A DNA stretch of 10,753 bases from Planctomycetales bacterium. GTDB lineage: Bacteria > Planctomycetota > Planctomycetia > Pirellulales > UBA7805. The stretch's first letter is position 1; each line of letters opens with the position of its first letter. The stretch lies in the NCBI GenBank assembly GCA_011772275.1, contig WVZU01000387.1:1-10753 (forward strand), given 5' to 3'. Positions 1 to 6,468 of the stretch are shown here, piece by piece. The notes beneath the pieces were generated by a model. It had not been told where the DNA came from. It saw only the letters and a list, made by a program, of their open reading frames with translations, and ran no database searches. A program made the position numbers and the translations under genes.

Positions 1-6
1 AGACTC

Positions 7-38
7 CTGACCCCGCCCAGGACTGACCCCGTCCAGGA
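7..38. repeat. Two-copy 16-bp tandem repeat
   Basis: CTGACCCCGCCCAGGA at 7-22 is followed directly by CTGACCCCGTCCAGGA at 23-38, a 15/16 match. A partial inverted copy follows: GACCCCG at 25-31 faces CGGGGTC at 51-57. No gene is visible here. The pair could be the edge of a larger intergenic repeat or mobile-element end lying to the left of the window; that cannot be judged from this sequence. Confidence 0.7.
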
Positions 39-61
39 CAGCAGTTTCGGCGGGGTCGGTG

Positions 62-88
62 ACCCGTGCCGAGTGCGCGGCAACGGGT
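62..88. other. Imperfect hairpin, 10-bp stem
   Basis: ACCCGTGCCG (62-71) pairs with CGGC plus ACGGGT (78-81 and 83-88), with one bulged A at 82 and a six-base loop. There is no T-run after it on the plus strand. It could help end transcription of a plus-strand gene left of the window, or it may have no role. Confidence 0.4.
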
Positions 89-112
89 TGAACCAAAGCA
101 AAACGGGCCCAT

Positions 113-150
113 AAAAAAATTGCCGCGGCCCGCTGCAGACCGCGGCAATT
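113..150 (-). terminator. Rho-independent terminator of the Cys-rich protein gene
   Basis: AATTGCCGCGG at 118-128 and CCGCGGCAATT at 140-150 form a perfect 11-bp stem around an 11-base loop. Read on the minus strand, the stem runs straight into a T-run (the A-run at 113-119 on the plus strand). It starts 27 bp beyond the stop codon of the gene at 178-627. The orientation and T-run fit minus-strand termination only; on the plus strand no T-run follows. Confidence 0.85.
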
Positions 151-177
151 GGTCATTTCTCAAGCATGGGCAGCAGC

Positions 178-627
178 TTAGTTGCTGCTCACCGTAAAGG
201 CCTTGTCAAAGGCCTTGTCGCTGAATACCAGGTCCAGCTGAGCGTCCCCTTCGGCGCCGTCGACCTTCTTCCGGCAGCCGTTGCAGCAGAAGGTGACGCT
301 GACACCGCCCACATCCAGGGCCGTATTTTCCTTGACACCCTTGCCGCTGATCGGGCACTTGCCCTGCTGGGCCTGGCCGGTCGTGGCCAGCTGCAGGTTG
401 GCCTGGGTGGCGTACTTCGCCTGGTTGCCGGCAAAGGCCTGGGGGCATTTGTTACAGCAGAAGAAGAGTTTGCCGCCACGGTAATCGACCGACGAGCCTT
501 CCTGGGCCGGGCCATCGGAAACGGGGCACTTGGCACCGCTCACTTCCACAGCCCAGGCAACGCTTAACCCGAAGACCAAACCGAAGCCGGCCACCAGCAA
601 CGTGGATCCTGTTCGTTTTTTCATCAT
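178..627 (-). CDS. Small exported protein with two YHS/TRASH-like Cys repeats
   Basis: A 149-residue protein with a basic N-terminus and a hydrophobic core at residues 9-24, ending AWA at 24-26, so it is probably a signal peptide cut after residue 26. There is no lipobox. The mature part is a duplication. Repeat 1 has KCPVS (Cys34) and FCCNKC (Cys57, 58, 61); repeat 2 has KCPIS (Cys91) and FCCNGC (Cys114, 115, 118). A single CP motif followed about 23 residues later by FCCxxC resembles YHS/TRASH metal-binding modules, so binding of copper, another soft metal or zinc outside the cytoplasm is inferred, not shown. The start is the first of two adjacent ATGs (625-627, 622-624); AAGGAA at 633-638 is 5 and 8 bases from them. 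The frame stays open upstream to 909, but that extension has no signal or domain character. A strong terminator follows. No neighbour explains its role. Confidence 0.85.
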   Translation of the reverse strand: MMKKRTGSTLLVAGFGLVFGLSVAWAVEVSGAKCPVSDGPAQEGSSVDYRGGKLFFCCNKCPQAFAGNQAKYATQANLQLATTGQAQQGKCPISGKGVKENTALDVGGVSVTFCCNGCRKKVDGAEGDAQLDLVFSDKAFDKAFTVSSN

Positions 628-700
628 CGTGGTTCCTTTCTGCACATGAAGTGATTTTGGACGACCCGAATCGTAGCTTGTCAACGCTGAATTTTCAGGC

Positions 701-762
701 AGCGAAACTCGCCAAGCGTTTCGGCCTTTTCTGTGCCGCTGAAAGTCTTGGCGACTTTCGCT
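701..762 (-). promoter_or_regulatory. Long stem-loop in probable leader of the Cys-rich protein gene
   Basis: AGCGAAACTCGCCAAG (701-716) and CTTGGCGACTTTCGCT (747-762) form a 16-bp stem with a single C-C mismatch and a 30-base loop. Inside it, GAAAGTC (741-747) and GACTTTC (753-759) can form a 7-bp local hairpin with a five-base loop. This uses part of the same arm, so the two folds exclude each other. If transcription starts from the promoter at 810-839, the structure lies in the 5' leader, ending 74 bases before the start codon. No T-run follows, so it is not a standard terminator. A cis-acting switch or protein-binding site is inferred only. Confidence 0.45.
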
Positions 763-809
763 ACACGGGCAAGGGCGAAATCTTCGGTCTGACAAAACAT
801 GACCTGTGT

Positions 810-839
810 ACCATATCGCGCCGCCAGAGTGAAAGTCAA
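810..839 (-). promoter_or_regulatory. Candidate sigma70-type promoter for the Cys-rich protein gene
   Basis: On the minus strand TTGACT (834-839) and TATGGT (810-815) are separated by 18 bases. The -35 matches consensus at 5 of 6 positions and the -10 at 4 of 6. A start near 803 would give a leader of about 175 bases. Planctomycete promoters are poorly characterised, so this is a consensus match only. Confidence 0.3.
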
Positions 840-865
840 ACGAAAAACGATCCGAATTTTTCCCT

Positions 866-885
866 GCCAGCAGTGATCTGCTGGC
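866..885. other. Perfect 8-bp hairpin beyond the sulfotransferase gene
   Basis: GCCAGCAG (866-873), loop TGAT, CTGCTGGC (878-885). It lies 64 bp past the sulfotransferase stop codon on the minus strand. The bases after it on that strand are A-rich, not T-rich, so it would be an atypical terminator. It may instead protect the mRNA end or act as a palindromic protein site upstream of the next gene. Confidence 0.4.
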
Positions 886-948
886 GGCCGTCCGATGCTG
901 CGCCAGCACCGCTCGCTCTCGATAAAACCGCCGCCGCGATCTGATCCC

Positions 949-2103
949 TTAGGCGGCCGGCACTTCGGTCTGCTGGTAGTCGTAACGCTGCAGGTACGCG
1001 GACCAGCGGCGGTCGATCTCGGCCTTCAGCTGGGGGGCCAGCTCGTGCCGGTTGGCCTGGTAATCGCGTTGCCCGACCAGAAAGTCCTCCACAGGGCCTC
1101 GGACGTAGTCGAAATCGCCCAGCTGCAGATGCTGGTATACATGTTCCAACTGGCTCAGCGGGTCCGCGACCAGATCTTCGTAGCGCACCTGGCAGATGTG
1201 AGCCGGATCGAGCTCGGCTTTTTGACGTTCAAACGCCTCGTACATCCTGTTCAGGCTGTTGAACACGTAGTCATCCAGGTGCTTGTGATGCGGTATTTGA
1301 AAGCCCTGCGCGGCATCCAGGGCCTGCCAGGTGCGGCGTGTGGAGGGGAAGAGCGCATAGGGGTGACGCACCATGTGCACGAAGCGGGCGCCGGGAAACA
1401 TTTGCGCCAGCAGGCCGATCCGGCCGGTGTGGGGCGGCGACTTGAGGATGATGCGTTTGCCCCGCATCAGGGTCAATGCTTTGAGAAACGACTGCAACGC
1501 CTGGGAAAACTGCTGTCGCTGCCAGTCCGACATCGCGTCGGCATCGAGGCACTCGGAGTAGTCGTACGGGTCATTGGGAAACGCCATGCGGTTGTAGGGG
1601 GTGGGGGCCCCCATCGCGCAGAGGGCAAATTCATCCTCCTGCGGCCGTTCGAAACCGGCGGGCATGTTGTCCATCGGCCGCTTTCTGGGCATCAGAATCC
1701 ACAGCAACCGCGGAAGGATCCACTCCGAAATCACAAAATGGTGGGGGGTAAAGCACTCGTAGGTGTTCGGATACGTGAAGCGGTCGTCACAGACCATCAG
1801 TTCGTGCATCAGCGTCGTGCCGCTGCGCCAATGCCCCACGATAAAGACCGGAGGCTGGTCGATTGTCACATCGTCAATCTGCTGTCCGTACCGCCAGCGC
1901 TGCAGGCGGTAGAGTGCCGAGTTGAACATGGTGCAGGGCAGCAGGATCGCCGCCATTGCCCAGCTCAAGGGGTGAATCCGAAAACGATGCCGCTGGAGGA
2001 GGTGGAAATAGTCACCCGTCCGCATCCCGTGCCAGAAACGCGGGCTGTACAGCGGATAGTTGTTGAACTTTTCTGGAGATTTCTTGGCCAAAGTCGACCC
2101 CAT
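949..2103 (-). CDS. PAPS-dependent sulfotransferase family protein
   Basis: A 384-residue protein that should transfer a sulfuryl group from 3'-phosphoadenosine 5'-phosphosulfate to a hydroxyl or amine of an unknown acceptor. The 5'-phosphosulfate loop is IVGHWRSGTT (residues 88-97). LKSPPHTGR follows at 220-228, the 3'-phosphate motif MVRHPYALFPSTRRTW at 244-259, and VRYEDLVADP at 306-315. This order is that of the bacterial Sulfotransfer_3-like group. A hydrophobic stretch at about 49-65 may be a membrane or packing helix. There is no signal peptide, so it is likely cytoplasmic or membrane-associated. I chose the ATG at 2103. A TTG at 2121 would add six residues (MCTRCQ) and lies beside a hairpin; neither start has a clear ribosome binding site. 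It lies 89 bp downstream of the sigma54 activator on the same strand. The acceptor cannot be read from sequence. Confidence 0.9.
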   Translation of the reverse strand: MGSTLAKKSPEKFNNYPLYSPRFWHGMRTGDYFHLLQRHRFRIHPLSWAMAAILLPCTMFNSALYRLQRWRYGQQIDDVTIDQPPVFIVGHWRSGTTLMHELMVCDDRFTYPNTYECFTPHHFVISEWILPRLLWILMPRKRPMDNMPAGFERPQEDEFALCAMGAPTPYNRMAFPNDPYDYSECLDADAMSDWQRQQFSQALQSFLKALTLMRGKRIILKSPPHTGRIGLLAQMFPGARFVHMVRHPYALFPSTRRTWQALDAAQGFQIPHHKHLDDYVFNSLNRMYEAFERQKAELDPAHICQVRYEDLVADPLSQLEHVYQHLQLGDFDYVRGPVEDFLVGQRDYQANRHELAPQLKAEIDRRWSAYLQRYDYQQTEVPAA

Positions 2104-2121
2104 CTGGCAACGAGTACACAA

Positions 2122-2146
2122 CCGCCGGCCGGGCGGGTGCCGGCGG
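2122..2146. other. GC-rich hairpin between activator and sulfotransferase genes
   Basis: CCGCCGGC (2122-2129) pairs perfectly with GCCGGCGG (2139-2146) around a nine-base loop. No T-run follows on either strand. It lies 18 bp upstream of the chosen ATG of the sulfotransferase and abuts the alternative TTG start. It could limit read-through from the activator gene or mask translation initiation. Confidence 0.45.
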
Positions 2147-2192
2147 GGCTTTGGTCATCCTAGAGCGCCGCGGAGGGTTGTGTCCAGCATGA

Positions 2193-4034
2193 TTACGGGC
2201 TGTCGCGGGAAATCTGGTACTCGTCCAGCTTGCGATACAAGGTCGCTCGACCTATCCCCAGCATTTTGGCCGCCTCGACCATATTCCCCCCCGCGCGACG
2301 GACCGCTTCGGCAATCAGCCTCTTTTCCCAATCGCTGATTTTCAGGGTCTCCATCTGGTCACCGATCGCATCCCGCAACCCCAGCTCGTGCGGCTGGATC
2401 TCTTCTCCTTCGGCCAGCACGACCGCGCTGTCGATGACATTCCGCAGCTGGCGGACGTTGCCGGGCCAGGAGTAATCCAGCAGGCTTTGCCGGGCGGCGA
2501 CGGAAAGGGTCAGCCCCGGCCGGCCGTGCTGCCGCCGGTAATGGTCCAGGAACGAATCGATCAGCAGAAGAATGTCATCGCCCCGCTGGCGCAGCGGCGG
2601 CAGGGTCAATTCGAAAACGCTGAGCCGGTAATAGAGGTCTTCGCGGAACTTTTTTTCGCGTACCGCCTGCTCCAGATCTTGGTTGGTGGCGGCGATGACA
2701 CGGACGTCGACGGTGACTTCGCTGGAACTTCCCACCGGCAAAAACGGGTGGCCTTCCAGAATCCGCAACAGTTTCGCCTGACCCTCCAGGGGCAATTCGC
2801 CCACTTCGTCCAGCAACAGCGTCCCCAGGTCGGCTTGCTGGAAGTAACCCACGTGGTCGCGATCCGCGCCGGTAAAGGCACCCGCCTGGTGCCCAAACAA
2901 CTGGCTTTCGATCAATTCGCGGGGAATCGCGGCACAATTGACCGACAACAAAGGCTGCTCGGCACGGGGACTGGCCCGCTGGATGGCCCGAGCCACAAGT
3001 TCTTTTCCCGTCCCGCTTTCCCCGCGAATCAACACACAGCCGGTGGCGCGGGCCAAGCGCTGGATCTTCGATTTCAATTGTTGCATCGCCGGACACGCGC
3101 CTACCATCTCGTCGTAACCGGGTGACTTGGCCGCCAGCTGCTGCAGGTCCGTTTCGAGACTGGTCTGTCGTCGAGCGCGAACCAGGGCCACGCTCATGAT
3201 GTTGGCCACCGAGACGACAAAATCGAATTCGTTTTGCTGGAAGTGGCCCTGGTCGCGATAAACGTGGACCGCTCCGCGCAAAACACCCCCTTGCAGCAGC
3301 GGCACACAGATGGCATCGGCGTAGTGCTGCAGGCTGTCCGAAGAAGTCGCTTCGCGCTGGTTGGCAATCCAAACCGCATGGCCCTCTTGGCAAACGACTT
3401 TTGTCAACTGTTGGCTCAGCCGCACATGTTCCGTTGCCTGCTGGGGGATCACCAGCTTGGGCACCAGCTGGCCGGCGTCGTTCACCCACAAAAATCCAAT
3501 CACCGAGGCGCCCACCTGTTCGCTGGCCAATTCCAGGGAAACGCGAATCACGCTTTCCGGATCCGTCAGACCCATCAGCTTGATGCTCAACTGGTACAGC
3601 ACCAACAACTCTTTAGCCTGTTGAAGGTCGCGCAGAGCCTGGACGGCCAGCATTCCGTCGCTGTCTGGATTGACAAGGTGGTCCTTGACAATCGTTTGCG
3701 TCAGTTTCTGTTGTCTTTCATCGGTCAGCCCGGGCGGCTGGTCGGACATGCTGAAGGCGAATTCGGTCGAGCCAACTCGAATCCGGCAGCGGTCGCTGAG
3801 CGTCGCCTCGTCAACTTTCTGTTCGTTGACGTACGACCCGTTGCGGCTGCCAGCATCGCGGAGGGTCCAAAGGTCGTCGTCGCGACTGAGGATCGCGTGG
3901 ACACGCGAGCAGAGGGGGTCGGTCAGAATGACGCTGCACTCCAAACCCCGACCTATGCGATTTTCACAGTCGGCGTTGAGGGGAAAGACCGAACCCGGCT
4001 GGCTGCCCACCGTCATGGTGAGATAAGTATGCAC
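2193..4034 (-). CDS. Sigma54-dependent transcription activator, FHA-GAF-AAA+-Fis HTH
   Basis: A 613-residue enhancer-binding protein. The N-terminal FHA domain (about residues 4-95) has IGRG at 27-30, SRVHA at 43-47 and GSRNGSYVN at 62-70, the usual phosphothreonine-binding set. A GAF-like domain spans about 145-290. The AAA+ domain has Walker A GESGTGKE (338-345), the sigma54-contacting loop GAFTGA (385-390, intact), Walker B LLLDE (406-410), REDLYYRL (464-471) and WPGNVRQLRN (523-532). A Fis-type helix-turn-helix lies at about 570-609. It should bind enhancers and remodel sigma54-RNA polymerase, with input from a Ser/Thr kinase through FHA and a ligand through GAF. I chose the GTG at 4034 because it includes the first FHA strand (YLTMTVG). 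The ATG at 4016 would cut that strand, and the open frame upstream to 4211 looks non-coding. No strong ribosome binding site is visible. Possible targets are the sulfotransferase or itself; no clear sigma54 promoter was found nearby. Confidence 0.93.
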   Translation of the reverse strand: MHTYLTMTVGSQPGSVFPLNADCENRIGRGLECSVILTDPLCSRVHAILSRDDDLWTLRDAGSRNGSYVNEQKVDEATLSDRCRIRVGSTEFAFSMSDQPPGLTDERQQKLTQTIVKDHLVNPDSDGMLAVQALRDLQQAKELLVLYQLSIKLMGLTDPESVIRVSLELASEQVGASVIGFLWVNDAGQLVPKLVIPQQATEHVRLSQQLTKVVCQEGHAVWIANQREATSSDSLQHYADAICVPLLQGGVLRGAVHVYRDQGHFQQNEFDFVVSVANIMSVALVRARRQTSLETDLQQLAAKSPGYDEMVGACPAMQQLKSKIQRLARATGCVLIRGESGTGKELVARAIQRASPRAEQPLLSVNCAAIPRELIESQLFGHQAGAFTGADRDHVGYFQQADLGTLLLDEVGELPLEGQAKLLRILEGHPFLPVGSSSEVTVDVRVIAATNQDLEQAVREKKFREDLYYRLSVFELTLPPLRQRGDDILLLIDSFLDHYRRQHGRPGLTLSVAARQSLLDYSWPGNVRQLRNVIDSAVVLAEGEEIQPHELGLRDAIGDQMETLKISDWEKRLIAEAVRRAGGNMVEAAKMLGIGRATLYRKLDEYQISRDSP

Positions 4035-4147
4035 TTTTTCAATATAGCAGTTTTGGCGGCTCCTTTCGCATGGTCCGCCGACATCTGGCCATCCGCCCCG
4101 CGGGGTGCAGACCCGCCAGCTGTGGCTCGCCCCAGCGGACGTCGATC

Positions 4148-4176
4148 TTGTTCCAGAAGGGCTGGCTGTATATGAT
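4148..4176 (+). promoter_or_regulatory. Candidate sigma70-type promoter for the protease gene
   Basis: TTGTTC (4148-4153) and TATGAT (4171-4176) are separated by 17 bases; the -10 matches 5 of 6 consensus positions and the -35 matches 3. A start near 4183 would give a leader of about 83 bases. It lies in the 231-bp divergent gap 4035-4265, which also holds a 10-bp palindrome CCCCGCGGGG at 4096-4105. On the minus strand no convincing promoter for the activator is seen; TATATT lies only nine bases before its GTG. Confidence 0.35.
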
Positions 4177-4265
4177 CCAACTGGCCGAATAACTCGTTTG
4201 GCTTCCCTCATTTAGCCCACCCCCGGCCGCTGCTCGGAACCCCACACCCCTACAGGAACGCTCCC

Positions 4266-6380
4266 ATGAAATCGTTGGCCCCTTCCCGCCGCCGCAAGTC
4301 TCGCTCGCAGACCGTGATCGGCATCTGGGTCCTGGTTCTCTTGATGACCGGGATCGTCGTTCGTGCCGCGCTGGCCGAGCTGGAGGGCCCGTCCGCGCAG
4401 GATCGCCGGGTAACGCTGGCAGTCACTTCCTTTTTAAAACAAGACCATCTCTCGCAGCGCGACCTGGACGACGAGATTTCGCAACGCTGCCTGAACAGCT
4501 TCCTCAAGGCACTGGACCCCATGAAGCTGTACTTTACGCAGGCCGACATCGATCATTTTTCGCGGTGGAAGCATTCGCTGGACGATCTGGTCAAACAGGG
4601 CCATGTCCAGTTTGCCTATGACGTGTACAAGGTGTATCTGGAGCGGCTGGACCAGCGGATGAAAGGGGTCGAGCAGCTGCTGGAGATGGAGCACGATTTT
4701 ACGGTCGACGAATCGCTGAGCACGGACTTTGATACGTTGAATTATCCCCGCGACGAGGCGGAAGCGAATGACCGCTGGCGGCGGCGCATCAAGTACGATT
4801 TGCTTGTGCAGAAGGCCGCCAAGACGGAAGCGGAGGAAGCCCGTAAAAAACTCGCTCGCCGTTACCGCACCTTTGCCCAGAACAAGCACCAGACCGACAA
4901 CCACGAACTTTTGGAGATTTTTTTGTCGTCGCTGTCGACCAGCTACGACCCGCACACTTCCTACATGTCCCCCAACACGCTGGAAAATTTTAACATCAGC
5001 ATGCGGTTGCAATTGGAGGGCATTGGCGCGGCACTGATGATGGAGGACGGGCACACGGTGGTCAGCAAGATCATTCCCGGCGGAGCGGCTTCGAAAGATG
5101 GCCGCTTGCAGCCGGAAGATCAGATCATCGGCGTGGGACAGGACGTCGAGGGCCCGCTGGTCGACGTGGTCGGCATGCGGCTGAACGACGTCGTGAAATT
5201 GATCCGCGGCAAACGGGGCACCGTCGTCCGCCTGCAGGTGATCCCCAAGGGGACGGGCGAGCCGAGCGTGTATGAGATCACGCGCGCAAAAATCGAACTG
5301 AAGGACAGCGAGGCGCGGGCGGAAATTATTGAACTGGGCAACAAGCCGGACGGATCGACCTACAAGATCGGCGTGATCGACCTGCCCAGCTTCTACATGG
5401 ACATGGATGCCGCTCGGCTGGGCAAGCCGAATTTCAAAAGCACCACGCGCGACGTGCGGAAGATTCTGGTCGGGCAAAAGGATCCAAACGGCAATGTCAC
5501 TCCCGGCTTTGTCCAGCAAGGCGTGGACGCCGTCGTACTGGACCTCCGCAAAAACGGCGGCGGCTCGCTGACCGAAGCCATCAATCTGACCGGCCTCTTC
5601 ATCGATAAAGGTCCCATCGTGCAAGTCAAAGATGCCGACGGTCGCGTTCAGCATTACGACGACCTGGACGCCGGCACCGCCTGGAATGGACCCCTGGTCG
5701 TGCTGATCAGCAAGTTCAGCGCCAGCGCCAGCGAAATTTTCGCCGGCGCCATCAAGGACTATCAACGCGGGATCGTGGTCGGAGACCACCATACACACGG
5801 CAAGGGCACCGTGCAGACCTTGCTGAACCTAAGTCGCCAGCTGTTCCGCCACGACAAGGCGCCCCCGCTGGGTGCCCTGAAGATCACCATGCAGCAGTTT
5901 TATCGACCAAGCGGCTTCAGCACGCAAAATCGGGGGGTGTTGTCCGATATTGAGCTGCCTTCGATCACCAGCCATTTGGATGTTGGCGAAAGTGACCTGG
6001 ATTACGCCATGAAGTTTGACCAGGTGCAAGCCGTGCCTTTCCAGAAAACACAACGCGTCAACCCCGTCATGGTCGCTCAACTACGCCAGCGGTCCGAACA
6101 GCGCCGTGCCGCTGCCGAAGACTTCCAGAAACTGGAAAAACGAATCGCCCGCTACAAGGCGCAGAAGGAACGGAAGAGCATTTCGCTGCATGAAGAAAAA
6201 TTCTTTGCCGAACGCGAAGCCCTGGAAGACGAGGAAGAAAAGTTGCGCGAGGGCCTGGTCGACGAGGACGACGAGGATCAACCGATCTTCGAGCGAAACT
6301 ACTACAACAACGAGGCGCTCGATATCACCTTGGATTACGTCCAGCTGCTGGCCGGCGGCCGCCTGGCCGCGCGAGATTAG
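4266..6380 (+). CDS. prc: C-terminal processing (tail-specific) protease, S41A, Prc/Tsp-like
   Basis: A 704-residue protein close in length and layout to E. coli Prc (Tsp). The basic N-terminus and hydrophobic segment VIGIWVLVLLMTGIVV (17-32), then ARAALAE-like residues, form a signal peptide or anchor, placing the enzyme in the periplasm or on the membrane. A helical N-terminal domain runs to about 245. A PDZ domain follows (about 248-345, with GIGAALMME and PGGAASKDGRLQPEDQIIGV). The S41 core (about 365-570) has FSASASEIF (484-492) and GKGTVQ (512-517). By alignment with the E. coli Ser430/Asp441/Lys455 set, the dyad is Ser487 and Lys513, with Asp498 conserved and one extra residue before the Lys. 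The C-terminal part (about 575-704) is charged and probably coiled coil. It should cleave proteins with non-polar C-termini. ATG 4266 is preceded by AGGAA at 4254-4258, seven bases away. It has its own promoter region and converges with the next gene. Confidence 0.95.
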   Translation: MKSLAPSRRRKSRSQTVIGIWVLVLLMTGIVVRAALAELEGPSAQDRRVTLAVTSFLKQDHLSQRDLDDEISQRCLNSFLKALDPMKLYFTQADIDHFSRWKHSLDDLVKQGHVQFAYDVYKVYLERLDQRMKGVEQLLEMEHDFTVDESLSTDFDTLNYPRDEAEANDRWRRRIKYDLLVQKAAKTEAEEARKKLARRYRTFAQNKHQTDNHELLEIFLSSLSTSYDPHTSYMSPNTLENFNISMRLQLEGIGAALMMEDGHTVVSKIIPGGAASKDGRLQPEDQIIGVGQDVEGPLVDVVGMRLNDVVKLIRGKRGTVVRLQVIPKGTGEPSVYEITRAKIELKDSEARAEIIELGNKPDGSTYKIGVIDLPSFYMDMDAARLGKPNFKSTTRDVRKILVGQKDPNGNVTPGFVQQGVDAVVLDLRKNGGGSLTEAINLTGLFIDKGPIVQVKDADGRVQHYDDLDAGTAWNGPLVVLISKFSASASEIFAGAIKDYQRGIVVGDHHTHGKGTVQTLLNLSRQLFRHDKAPPLGALKITMQQFYRPSGFSTQNRGVLSDIELPSITSHLDVGESDLDYAMKFDQVQAVPFQKTQRVNPVMVAQLRQRSEQRRAAAEDFQKLEKRIARYKAQKERKSISLHEEKFFAEREALEDEEEKLREGLVDEDDEDQPIFERNYYNNEALDITLDYVQLLAGGRLAARD

Positions 6381-6397
6381 GCAGCGGGGGGGAGTGA

Positions 6398-6451
6398 GGG
6401 GGTGATGGGGTGATGGAGTGTACCCCATCACTCCCCTACCCCATCACCCCC
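6398..6451. terminator. Long GC-rich hairpin between convergent genes
   Basis: GGGGGTGATGGGGT (6398-6411) pairs perfectly over 14 bp with ACCCCATCACCCCC (6438-6451). The 26-base interior can add GATGG (6412-6416) with CCATC (6425-6429). It begins 17 bp after the protease stop and ends nine bases before the metallo-hydrolase stop codon is reached. A symmetrical hairpin between convergent genes fits a two-way terminator, but there is no T-run, so the mode of termination is inferred. Confidence 0.5.
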
Positions 6452-6468
6452 CTACCCCATCACCCCCC
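6421..6468. repeat. Three tandem 16-bp C-rich units
   Basis: TACCCCATCACTCCCC (6421-6436) is followed by two identical copies of TACCCCATCACCCCCC (6437-6452, 6453-6468). Degenerate inverted copies lie just upstream (6391-6420), which gives the region its hairpin. The third unit contains the stop codon of the minus-strand metallo-hydrolase gene (6460-6462) and encodes its last residues. Confidence 0.85.

Larger units (their letters stand above)
628..948. other. Gene-free region rich in inverted repeats
   Basis: This 321-bp gap separates two minus-strand genes. It looks less GC-rich than its surroundings. It holds a candidate promoter (810-839), a long stem-loop (701-762), a small palindrome CTGAA-TT-TTCAG (687-698) and a perfect hairpin (866-885). 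A second TTGACA (minus strand, 679-684) has only a poor -10 match, CAAAAT, 19 bases away at 654-659. A 97-codon GTG-start frame on the plus strand (651-944) has no recognisable features and overlaps these structures, so I do not call it a gene. Confidence 0.6.

Noticed and set aside
651..944. 97-codon plus-strand frame in the gene-free region
   Set aside because: It has a GTG start without a ribosome binding site, no motif or hydrophobic segment, and covers inverted repeats better explained as regulatory structure.
895..2163. 422-codon open frame on the plus strand
   Set aside because: It is antisense to the sulfotransferase, whose PAPS-binding motifs are clear. No domain is seen in this frame.
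4053..4070. Sigma54-like promoter TGGCGGC-N4-TTCGCA on the plus strand
   Set aside because: The GG and GC elements are 11 bases apart where 10 are required, and the inner bases do not match; such promoters do not tolerate a one-base change in spacing.
3234..4175. 313-codon plus-strand frame, and a 245-codon one at 2388-3125
   Set aside because: Both are antisense to the sigma54 activator, whose FHA, AAA+ and HTH motifs are intact.
4035..4211. N-terminal extension of the activator up to 4211
   Set aside because: The 59 added residues are Arg/Ser/Gly/Pro-rich without domain character, and the FHA domain is complete from the GTG at 4034.
4434..5798. 454-codon open frame on the minus strand
   Set aside because: It is antisense to the PDZ and catalytic core of the protease; its amino-acid make-up is that of a reverse-complement shadow.
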